Source: an uncultured Coriobacteriaceae bacterium (GTDB taxonomy: Bacteria > Actinomycetota > Coriobacteriia > Coriobacteriales > Eggerthellaceae). Taken from it: a DNA stretch of 5,284 nt. This document shows, piece after piece, positions 1 to 5,284 of this stretch. The translations under genes and the position numbers were made by a program. The stretch covers positions 1 to 5,284 of the forward strand of contig CAMORQ010000160.1 in NCBI GenBank assembly GCA_946623915.1. The letters run 5' to 3'. How positions within the stretch are numbered: the first letter of the stretch is position 1; each line of letters begins with the position of its first letter. The notes beneath the pieces were generated by a model that did not search any database, was not told where the DNA came from, and saw only the letters and a list, made by a program, of their open reading frames with translations.

Positions 1-457
1 CATGTTTGGCTACCATGGCGCCGAGCACAAGACCATCCATTGCTTCGAGCACGGCCTGCCCCTTACTCCCGAAAACGCGCGCAGCTTCCCCCGGCTCCAT
101 GTACGGTGCGGGACGGCGTTTCTTATCATGGTCATGATTATCGCCATCCTGGTCTACATCATAGCTCCCATAAACGCGCTCATCGACGCGCTCGGTGTCC
201 CCGACGGGGCGCCTAAGCTGGTGCTGGTCATCTTGGTGCGTATCGTGCTCATGCCCCTCATCGCGGGCTTCACCTACGAGATCACGGTTAAGTGGGCCGG
301 TTCGCATCCGGACAATCCGTTGGTGAAAGTAGTGCTGTGGCCGGGCATGCAAATGCAATACCTCACCACGCGCGAGCCCGACGATGGGCAAATCGAGTGC
401 GCTATCGCCGCCATGAAGCTCGTGCTGGAGCGGGAAAAGGCGGAAGAAGCTGCTTGA
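1..457 (+). CDS. DUF1385 (YqhQ-like) membrane protein, C-terminal part only
   Basis: This is the 3' part of a gene that starts before the window; about 151 codons are visible, ending in TGA at 455-457. The visible part opens with FGYHGAEHKTI, and the HGAEHKT block followed by LHVRCGTAF (residues 32-40 of the visible part) is the hallmark of the DUF1385 family, which includes B. subtilis YqhQ. In that family these blocks lie in the middle of a protein of roughly 300 residues, so the ATG at position 2 is most likely an internal Met. Two hydrophobic stretches (about 39-60 and 72-92) look like membrane helices, and the tail is charged and Glu/Lys/Ala-rich. The biochemical function of the family is not established, so none is assigned. 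The next gene has its own leader and probably its own promoter, so this gene may belong to an upstream transcription unit. Family identity is confident; the start is outside the window. Confidence 0.9.
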   Translation, partial: MFGYHGAEHKTIHCFEHGLPLTPENARSFPRLHVRCGTAFLIMVMIIAILVYIIAPINALIDALGVPDGAPKLVLVILVRIVLMPLIAGFTYEITVKWAGSHPDNPLVKVVLWPGMQMQYLTTREPDDGQIECAIAAMKLVLEREKAEEAA

Positions 458-480
458 TTTTTGACGAAATCGGGTTTTTT
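453..480 (+). terminator. Possible weak intrinsic terminator after the DUF1385 gene
   Basis: An inverted repeat pairs 453-460 (CTTGATTT) with 467-474 (AAATCGGG) around a six-base loop, TTGACG. Six T residues follow at 475-480. The stem is 8 bp but includes two G-T wobbles and is AT-rich, so it is weak. It overlaps the stop codon at 455-457. The position is right for a terminator separating this gene from the topA operon, but stem strength is marginal and read-through is likely. Confidence 0.4.
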
Positions 481-508
481 CCAACGACTCTGTTTTTTCG
501 TGTATGCT
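479..508 (+). promoter_or_regulatory. topA: Putative topA operon promoter
   Basis: TATGCT at 503-508 matches the sigma-70 -10 consensus at four of six positions and lies after a T-rich stretch (491-498). The best -35 at usable spacing is TTCCAA at 479-484 with an 18 bp spacer, which is poor. The predicted transcript would begin near 514-516 and leave a leader of about 100 nt before the topA GTG at 617. This is the only gap in the window large enough for a promoter ahead of the four-gene operon, which is the main support. The exact boxes are uncertain. Confidence 0.35.
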
Positions 509-579
509 AGCTAGCGCTTAGTGCCGCCGGGTGCTTAAGCGTTTCGCTTCGGACGTCCGATACAGCGCCCGATGCGGGC
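506..579 (+). promoter_or_regulatory. topA: Leader region with clustered inverted repeats upstream of topA
   Basis: Several short inverted repeats lie close together. GCTAGCTAGC (506-515) is a perfect palindrome. CGCTTA (515-520) is complementary to TAAGCG (536-541). AAGCG (537-541) is also complementary to CGCTT (545-549) around a TTT loop. CGGACGTCCG (550-559) is a perfect palindrome. GCCCG (567-571) pairs with CGGGC (575-579) around ATG (572-574). The second and third pairings share 537-541 and are mutually exclusive. The region may be operator sites, a folded 5' leader, or chance structure in GC-rich DNA. No known riboswitch class is recognised. Confidence 0.35.
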
Positions 580-602
580 TATCCCCACGCACGTTAAATC
601 TA

Positions 603-610
603 GAAAGGGG
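603..610 (+). promoter_or_regulatory. topA: Ribosome binding site that fixes the topA start at GTG 617
   Basis: GAAAGGGG at 603-610 is a strong purine-rich Shine-Dalgarno match, six bases before GTG 617. The upstream in-frame ATG at 572 has no comparable site and lies in the loop of a GCCCG/CGGGC hairpin. Type IA topoisomerases of this kind begin their Toprim strand almost at residue 1, which agrees with starting at 617. Confidence 0.8.
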
Positions 611-616
611 CATCGT

Positions 617-3079
617 GTGAAGTTAGTCGTCACAGAAAAGAACGACGCTGCAGAAAAAATCTCGCAGCTTCTCGGGGCGGGCAAACCAAAGAAGGACAAA
701 GTTTACAACACGCCGGTGTATCGGTTCGAGCACGACGGGGACGAATGGGTGACCATAGGGTTGCGCGGCCACATCCTCGAGCCGGATTTCACTCCGAAAC
801 TGCGCTACAAGAAGAAGACGGGCTGGCAAGGGATAGGCGTCGACGGGGAAGTGTTCGACGTCGACATGCCTGACAGCCTGCCCAAACCTCCTTTCAAAAA
901 GAAGAAGCCCTTCGTGGAAGACGGTGTCGAGCTTTCGGCATGGAAGATGGACGCCCTTCCGTATTTGGCCTACGCGCCCGTTGAAAAACTGCCGAAGGAA
1001 AAGGACATCATCCGCTCGCTCAAAAACCTCGCGGGCAAAGCCGACAGCGTGGTCATCGCCACCGACTTCGACCGCGAAGGAGAGCTTATCGGGGCTGATG
1101 CGTTGTCGATGGTCCAGCAGGTGAACCCCGACATCCCCGTGTCGCGGGCGCGCTATTCGGCGTTCACCAAAGAGGAAATCCAGCACGCGTTCGACAATCT
1201 GGTGGACATGGACTACAACTTGGCTGCAGCAGGTGAATCGCGTCAGGACATAGACCTTATCTGGGGCGCTGCGCTCACGCGCTTCCTTACGCTGGTGAAG
1301 TTCGCCGGTTACGGCAACACCCGGTCGGCCGGCCGCGTGCAGACGCCCACGCTGGCGCTCGTCGTCGAAAAGGAACGCGAGAGGCTCGCGTTCGTTCCTG
1401 AAGACTACTGGGTGATCACCGGTTCGTTCGGGGAGGGTCAAGACGCCTTCGAGGCGCCTCATGCGACGGCGCGTTTCAAGAAGGAAGACGACGCGCTCGC
1501 CGCCATGCGCGCCATCGAGGGCGCCACGCGCGCCACGGTGGGGTCGGTCGAAAAGAAGCGGCGCCAGGTTCCGGCCCCCGCGCCATTCAACACCACGTCG
1601 CTCATGGCCGCAGCCGCAAGCGAAGGTCTGTCTCCTGGACGCACGATGCGCATAGCCGAAAGCCTGTACATGGACGGCTACATTTCCTATCCCCGCGTCG
1701 ACAACACGGTCTATCCTTCGTCGCTCAACCTGGCCGAAACGGTGGCGCGCTTGCAGGGCAAACCCGCCTACGCGCCCTATTGCGACAAGCTGCTGTCTGC
1801 AGGGCCGCTGCATGCCACGCGCGGCAAGAAAGAAGAAACCGACCATCCGCCCATCTATCCCACGGCGGCTGCGACTCCCGACGACCTGCCGGCCGCCGAA
1901 TACAAACTCTACAACCTCGTGGCGCGCCGTTTCCTGGCCACCCTTTCGGGGCCTGCCACCATCGAGGGAACGAAAGTGAACCTCGACGTGTCAGGCGAGC
2001 CGTTCGTCGCGAAGGGCGACGTGCTGGTCAACCCCGGATACCGCGAAATCTATCCTTTCGGCCTGAAGAAGGACGAGCAGCTTCCCGCGCTCGAGGAAGG
2101 GCAGACCATCGCCTTCAACGGTGCAACGTGCGAAGCGAAGCAGACCGAACCGCCAGCCCGCTATTCCCAAGGCCGTCTTATCCAGGAAATGGAGAAGCGA
2201 GGGCTGGGGACCAAGTCGACACGCCATTCCATCATCGACCGCTTGTACAACGTCAAGTACATCGTCAACGACCCCATCGAACCATCCGCTTTGGGCATGG
2301 CAGTCTGCGATGCTTTGGGATCTTTCGCGCCGCACGTGACGACGCCGGAGATGACGGCCCAGCTGGAAGAGGAAATGAGCAACATCGCAGCCGGCTCGAC
2401 GACCAAGGACACGGTGGTCGGCCATTCGCGGGCGCTGCTTTCCGAGCAGCTCTCCGAGCTGATGCCGCATTCCGAGGAAGTGAAGGAAGCGCTGGCCGAC
2501 GCGGTGGCGCTTGACGCATACGTGGGCACATGCCCCAAATGCGGCAAGGATCTGCAGCTGCGCGTCTCTCAGAAAACGCGCGGGCAGTTCATCGGCTGCG
2601 CTGGATGGCCCGAATGCGACGTCACCTATCCGCTTCCGCAAGGCAAGATCGAATCCACGGACACGCCTTGCCCGACCTGCGGCATGCCGCAGGTGAAGGT
2701 GAGCCCCTTCAGGCAAAAGCCCTACATGCACTGCATCGACCCGGAGTGTTCGTCCAACAAGGAAGAGGACGTGGTTGTGGGTCTATGCCCTGTGTGCGGC
2801 GAGCGCGGCGTGGACGCCATGATGGTCGCACGCAAGAACCCGCGGACGCTGAAGCGCTCCATCACCTGTTCGAATTTCGACGAATGCGGGACGCGCTACC
2901 CGCTGCCCGCTCGCGGTCAGATCACGGCGACGGAAGAAGCGTGCGAGCACTGCGGTGCGCCGATGGTCATCGTTACCACCAACCGTGGACCCTGGAAGCT
3001 GTGCCCCAACTACGATTGCCCCGGCAAGGAAGAGGCCAAGGCCAAGAAGGCCGCCCGTGGCAAGGGCAAGAAAGGGTAG
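617..3079 (+). CDS. topA: DNA topoisomerase I, archaeal-like type IA, with four C-terminal zinc ribbons
   Basis: This gene encodes an 820-residue cytoplasmic enzyme that relaxes negatively supercoiled DNA by cutting and rejoining one strand through a 5'-phosphotyrosine link. The Toprim domain starts at residue 2 (KLVVTEKN, catalytic Glu7), and its metal-binding motif is TDFDREGE (149-156; D150, D152, E154). SAGRVQTPTL (237-246), the active-site GYISYPRVDN with catalytic Tyr358, DHPPIYPT (409-416) and the LIQEMEKRGLGTKST block (about 520-535) follow in the expected order. Four Cys4 zinc ribbons lie at C639-C667, C685-C711, C724-C757 and C776-C801, ending in a Lys-rich tail. Motif wording is closer to archaeal TopA than to E. 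coli TopA. The residue after the active-site Arg is Val361, where E. coli-type enzymes have Thr. The GTG start has a good Shine-Dalgarno. Stop TAG lies 5 bp before tmk. Topoisomerase III is less likely because of the long zinc tail. Confidence 0.96.
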   Translation: MKLVVTEKNDAAEKISQLLGAGKPKKDKVYNTPVYRFEHDGDEWVTIGLRGHILEPDFTPKLRYKKKTGWQGIGVDGEVFDVDMPDSLPKPPFKKKKPFVEDGVELSAWKMDALPYLAYAPVEKLPKEKDIIRSLKNLAGKADSVVIATDFDREGELIGADALSMVQQVNPDIPVSRARYSAFTKEEIQHAFDNLVDMDYNLAAAGESRQDIDLIWGAALTRFLTLVKFAGYGNTRSAGRVQTPTLALVVEKERERLAFVPEDYWVITGSFGEGQDAFEAPHATARFKKEDDALAAMRAIEGATRATVGSVEKKRRQVPAPAPFNTTSLMAAAASEGLSPGRTMRIAESLYMDGYISYPRVDNTVYPSSLNLAETVARLQGKPAYAPYCDKLLSAGPLHATRGKKEETDHPPIYPTAAATPDDLPAAEYKLYNLVARRFLATLSGPATIEGTKVNLDVSGEPFVAKGDVLVNPGYREIYPFGLKKDEQLPALEEGQTIAFNGATCEAKQTEPPARYSQGRLIQEMEKRGLGTKSTRHSIIDRLYNVKYIVNDPIEPSALGMAVCDALGSFAPHVTTPEMTAQLEEEMSNIAAGSTTKDTVVGHSRALLSEQLSELMPHSEEVKEALADAVALDAYVGTCPKCGKDLQLRVSQKTRGQFIGCAGWPECDVTYPLPQGKIESTDTPCPTCGMPQVKVSPFRQKPYMHCIDPECSSNKEEDVVVGLCPVCGERGVDAMMVARKNPRTLKRSITCSNFDECGTRYPLPARGQITATEEACEHCGAPMVIVTTNRGPWKLCPNYDCPGKEEAKAKKAARGKGKKG
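2531..3019 (+). repeat. topA: Tandem duplication of a two-zinc-finger module inside topA
   Basis: The zinc tail looks like two copies of a two-finger unit. Copy A spans residues 639-711 (2531-2749) and copy B residues 724-801 (2786-3019). In each copy the first finger ends in C-x5-C (C661/C667; C751/C757) and is followed by a YPLP linker. The second finger starts about 27 residues after the first finger's last pair begins and ends in C-x4-C (C706/C711; C796/C801). Linkers align as YPLPQGKIESTDTPC with YPLPARGQITATEEAC. The copies are diverged at DNA level, so the duplication is old. In known type IA enzymes such C-terminal fingers bind single-stranded DNA and help strand passage. Confidence 0.7.
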
Positions 3080-3084
3080 GCCGC

Positions 3085-3825
3085 ATGAACGGGGGCGAAC
3101 AGCTAACGCGCGGCGTGTTCATCACCTTCGAAGGCGGTGACGGCTCGGGCAAAACCACCCATATCCTGTTCCTCGCCGAAGCCTTGCGCGACGCCGGCTA
3201 CGAGGTTCTGTGTCTTCGCGAGCCGGGCGGCACCCAGGTGGGCGAATTGCTGCGCGATGTCGTGCTCGACCCCGAGTACGTTGCCATGGCGCCTGAAGCC
3301 GAGCTTCTTATCTACGAAGCCGCCCGAGCCCAGCTCGTCTACGAGGTCGTTGCCCCCGCCCTTGAGCGCGGCGCGGTCGTGCTCTGCGACAGGTTCTTCG
3401 ATTCGACCATTGCGTATCAGGCGTACGGACGCGGCATAGACCGCGAATTCGTTCGGCAGGCGAACATTTTCGCCTGTCAGGGCGTCGTTCCCGACAGGAC
3501 CGTGTTCATTGAAACGAACGCGTCGGCAGAAGTGGGCCTGCAGCGCGCCATGCACGGCCGCGATGGCGACCGCATGGAACGCGCCGGCGTCGAGTTCCAC
3601 GACCGGGTTCTTTCCGCCTACCGCGACATCGCCAACGCCAATCCCGAAAGGGTGTGCACGGTCGTGCTTCAGGACACGAAGGCCGAAACGGCCAAGCAGG
3701 TGTTTCGCGCGGTGGCCGATTTGTTTGGCTGGAATGCCGACGACCTGCCTTTCACCGATTCGTATTTCGAAGGCGCCAACGCCATCCGCGCAAAACAGCG
3801 CGTGCGCGAGGACGAAGATGCCTGA
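3085..3825 (+). CDS. tmk: Thymidylate kinase (dTMP kinase)
   Basis: This 246-residue cytosolic enzyme phosphorylates dTMP to dTDP with ATP, an essential step in dTTP supply. The P-loop is EGGDGSGKTT (16-25). REPGGT (45-50) and DRFFDSTIAYQ (102-112) are the usual substrate-binding blocks, and the LID region reads GRDGDRMERAGVEFHDRV (158-174). The P-loop has no Arg in the position used by yeast/human-type enzymes while the LID has several, so it looks like the E. coli-type (type II) arrangement. Most bacterial homologues are about 205-215 residues; here roughly 30 charged residues (about 215-246) extend the C terminus. ATG 3085 follows AAAGGG (3071-3076), which overlaps the end of topA. The last 8 bp overlap the start of holB (ATGCCTGA), indicating translational coupling. 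Function is secure; the role of the tail is unknown. Confidence 0.96.
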   Translation: MNGGEQLTRGVFITFEGGDGSGKTTHILFLAEALRDAGYEVLCLREPGGTQVGELLRDVVLDPEYVAMAPEAELLIYEAARAQLVYEVVAPALERGAVVLCDRFFDSTIAYQAYGRGIDREFVRQANIFACQGVVPDRTVFIETNASAEVGLQRAMHGRDGDRMERAGVEFHDRVLSAYRDIANANPERVCTVVLQDTKAETAKQVFRAVADLFGWNADDLPFTDSYFEGANAIRAKQRVREDEDA

Positions 3826-4960
3826 CGTGTTCAGCGGCATACTCGGCCAGCCGAAGGTGCGCGACTTCCTGCGTTCCGTGGTTGCGCACGGTCGGATCGG
3901 CCAATCGTATCTGTTCACCGGTCCCGCAGGTTCGAACAAGACCCTTGCCGCCTACGCGTTGGCTCAGGCGGTCATCTGCGAAGACGGTGTCTGCGGAACG
4001 TGTGATGCGTGCAAGCGCGTGTCACGGCGCAAGCATCCGGACGTGCGCTACTTCGAACCCGAAGGCGCCGGGGGATACCTTGTGGAGCAGATCCGCGAAA
4101 TCGTCGGTGATGTAGGTTTGGCGCCCATCCAGGCGTCGTCGAAGGTCTACATCATCGACCGCGTCGACCTGTTGGGCGTCCAGGCCGCCAACGCGTTTCT
4201 CAAGACGCTCGAAGAGCCGCCTGCTAACGTCGTGTTCATCTTGTTGGGACGCACGCAGGCAAGCGTGCTGCCCACCATCGTTTCGCGTTGCCAGGTTGTG
4301 CCGTTTCGCCACATCCCGCAAAGCGAGGCGTGCGGAATCGTGTGCCAGAACAGCGGTGCGACGCCTTTGCAGGCGGCCGTCGCCATCCAGGCGTGCAGCG
4401 GCTCGATTTCCAAGGCGATCGAGTTTGTGCGTTCGACGGAGCGCTTCTCCTTCCGCTTGCGCGTCATGCAGGTCATGGAATCGCTGGAGCTCGCCGACGA
4501 CCTCGATGTGCTCGAGTTCGCCGCAGAGCTGATAGAGCGCGCGCAGGCTCCGCTCGATTTGGTGCGAAAGACCCAGGAAGAAGAGCTTGCCGCCAGTGCG
4601 GAATTCATGGCGCAATCGGCCATTCGGCAGGTCGAGGCTCGCAACAAACGCGCATTGTCCGCGAAAAGCGCCGAATCGCTGCGCCAGATCACCGCGATCA
4701 TGCGGTCGTGGCTGCGCGACGTGCTCGTGGTGTGCAGCATGCGACCCGAGCTGGTCATCAACCAGGATATGGCCGAAGGCATCGGCAACGCGGCGTCGAA
4801 GACGTCGGCTCCGCAGGTTGTGCGTGCACTTTCTGCATTGGACGAAACGGACGAGGCCTTTCGATATAATGTTTCACCAGAAACATGTATCGACGTGCTG
4901 TTATATCAGATAAGAGAGGAACTGTATGGTTCGCATAGCGCCCGTGCAGCTGCAATATAG
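3818..4960 (+). CDS. holB: DNA polymerase III delta' subunit (clamp loader)
   Basis: This 380-residue protein is the delta' component of the clamp loader, which works with DnaX and delta to place the sliding clamp on primed DNA. The N-terminal AAA+ fold begins ILGQPKVRDFL (8-18). The Walker A site is GPAGSNKT (35-42), with Asn40 where a functional P-loop has Gly. The Walker B-like strand is IIDRVDLL (112-119), lacking the catalytic acidic pair. Both fit a delta' that does not hydrolyse ATP. A Cys4 zinc module uses C54, C59, C62 and C65. LKTLEEPP (128-135) and SRC (156-158, the arginine-finger motif) are classic. The helical C-terminal part ends with RYNVSPETCIDVLL. The start is ATG 3818 with GAGGA at 3808-3812. 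DnaX is less likely because the protein is short, has a degenerate P-loop and sits beside tmk. The 3' end overlaps the next gene by 35 bp in another frame. Confidence 0.94.
   Translation: MPDVFSGILGQPKVRDFLRSVVAHGRIGQSYLFTGPAGSNKTLAAYALAQAVICEDGVCGTCDACKRVSRRKHPDVRYFEPEGAGGYLVEQIREIVGDVGLAPIQASSKVYIIDRVDLLGVQAANAFLKTLEEPPANVVFILLGRTQASVLPTIVSRCQVVPFRHIPQSEACGIVCQNSGATPLQAAVAIQACSGSISKAIEFVRSTERFSFRLRVMQVMESLELADDLDVLEFAAELIERAQAPLDLVRKTQEEELAASAEFMAQSAIRQVEARNKRALSAKSAESLRQITAIMRSWLRDVLVVCSMRPELVINQDMAEGIGNAASKTSAPQVVRALSALDETDEAFRYNVSPETCIDVLLYQIREELYGSHSARAAAI
4863..4907 (+). promoter_or_regulatory. AT-rich nested inverted repeats with a TATAAT box, just before ricT
   Basis: Within the 3' end of holB, GATATAA (4863-4869) is complementary to TTATATC (4901-4907). 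Inside it, ATGTTTC (4869-4875) is complementary to GAAACAT (4880-4886) around an ACCA loop. TATAAT at 4865-4870 is a perfect -10 hexamer, but the only -35-like sequence, TTGGAC (4838-4843), is 21 bp away, which is too far. The patch is unusually AT-rich for this region and ends eight bases before the ricT Shine-Dalgarno. It could be an internal promoter or an RNA structure affecting ricT translation. It also encodes the conserved RYNVSPE segment of HolB, so chance is a real alternative. Confidence 0.25.
4915..4920 (+). promoter_or_regulatory. Ribosome binding site for the PSP1/RicT gene
   Basis: AGAGGA at 4915-4920 lies inside the end of holB and five bases before ATG 4926. It shows that the downstream gene starts within holB, and it favours this ATG over the in-frame GTG at 4944. 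Confidence 0.75.
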
Positions 4961-5284
4961 CGCCAAGGCCCTGTGGTTCGATCCGCAGGACTTGGAATTG
5001 GCCGAAGGGGACCGCGTCATCGTTTCGACGGAGCGCGGAAAAGAATACGGTGTGTGCGCTTCCGCCGTCGTCGACGTCGAAGACGAGGCGGTCGCTGCGC
5101 TGAAAAGCCCGCTTAAGCCCGTCGTGCGCATCGCCACCGACCAAGACATGGAACAAGTGGAGCAGATGCGCCTGAAAAGCGAAGAGGCCCTGCCTGTGTT
5201 CAAGCGGATGGCGGCAGAAGAAAACGAAAACATGCACCCGGTGATGGTCGAGTACCTCTTCGACGGCGACAAGGCCACGTTCTA
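4926..5284 (+). CDS. ricT: PSP1-domain protein, RicT/YaaT-like, N-terminal part only
   Basis: Only the first 119 codons are visible; the gene runs off the right edge with no stop. The N terminus has the YaaT pattern: ALWFDPQDLELAEGDRVIVSTERGKEYG (about 15-42), a small beta-barrel-like segment. The start of the PSP1 domain follows (LKPVVRIATDQDMEQVEQ, about 63-80), then VMVEYLFDGDKATF (106-119). In Bacillus, YaaT/RicT forms the Ric complex with YlbF and YmcA, carries Fe-S clusters and promotes RNase Y-dependent mRNA maturation; it was first named for a sporulation role. Only one Cys (C44) is visible here; the Fe-S ligands would lie further on. It overlaps holB by 35 bp in a different frame, which suggests coupling. 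The place after holB matches Bacillus and supports the call. The precise role in this organism is inferred. Confidence 0.85.
   Translation, partial: MVRIAPVQLQYSAKALWFDPQDLELAEGDRVIVSTERGKEYGVCASAVVDVEDEAVAALKSPLKPVVRIATDQDMEQVEQMRLKSEEALPVFKRMAAEENENMHPVMVEYLFDGDKATF

Noticed and set aside
2..457. ATG at position 2 as the true start of the first gene
   Set aside because: The conserved HGAEHKT block that follows lies mid-protein in the DUF1385 family, so the gene is cut by the window edge.
461..466. TTGACG as a -35 promoter box
   Set aside because: No -10-like hexamer occurs 16-18 bp downstream (484-489 is ACGACT). The sequence is better explained as the loop of the putative terminator hairpin.
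504..521. Possible five-residue leader peptide (MLASA) starting at ATG 504
   Set aside because: It overlaps the candidate -10 box, has no ribosome site, and would lie upstream of the likely transcript start.
623..1846. 407-codon open frame on the - strand opposite topA
   Set aside because: Its translation is Arg/His/Val-rich with no recognisable motif, it lies wholly within the strongly conserved topA, and it is the usual mirror frame of GC-rich coding DNA.
2530..3084. In-frame extension of tmk upstream to 2530, giving 431 residues
   Set aside because: The extra part is an out-of-frame reading of the topA zinc-finger region. Tmk homology starts just after ATG 3085, which has a ribosome site.
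3103..3939. 278-codon - strand open frame across tmk and the holB start
   Set aside because: It is antisense to two clearly recognised genes, shows no family resemblance, and is explained by codon bias on the + strand.
1..5284. A hidden mobile element, CRISPR array, tRNA, or defence/toxin system
   Set aside because: No long direct or terminal repeats, spaced repeats, tRNA-like folds or transposase/nuclease motifs were seen; conserved housekeeping genes occupy nearly every base.

Overview
The window is GC-rich and densely coded, with every recognisable gene on the + strand. It looks like bacterial chromosome from an actinobacterium-like, non-model lineage. The best guess is a member of the Coriobacteriia (Eggerthella/Slackia-like). 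That guess rests on three things: an archaeal-flavoured topoisomerase I, the order topA-tmk-holB followed by a PSP1/YaaT gene, and a DUF1385 (YqhQ-like) membrane protein upstream. The assignment is inference from remembered family features, not a database result.

Layout. Positions 1-457 hold the 3' part of a DUF1385 membrane protein gene that began before the window. It ends in a weak hairpin plus T-run that could be a terminator. Positions 458-616 are the only real intergenic gap. They hold a probable promoter and a leader with several short inverted repeats, ending in a strong ribosome binding site. topA then starts at a GTG at 617, not at the upstream in-frame ATG at 572. Four genes follow with almost no spacing: topA (617-3079), tmk (3085-3825), holB (3818-4960) and a PSP1-domain gene of the ricT/yaaT type (from 4926, cut by the window end). 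The gaps or overlaps are 5 bp, -8 bp and -35 bp, so the four genes look like one translationally coupled operon.

How the genes work together. TopA relaxes negative supercoils. Tmk makes dTDP for DNA synthesis. HolB is the delta' subunit of the DNA polymerase III clamp loader. RicT homologues in Bacillus belong to the Ric (YaaT-YlbF-YmcA) complex, which acts with RNase Y in mRNA processing. The tmk-holB-ricT order resembles the Bacillus tmk-yaaQ-yaaR-holB-yaaT cluster without yaaQ and yaaR. This is a housekeeping replication operon. I found no mobile element, CRISPR array, RNA gene, defence cassette or clearly undescribed system. The points most worth a second look are the archaeal-type TopA with a duplicated two-finger zinc tail, the structured topA leader, and an AT-rich inverted-repeat patch just before ricT.
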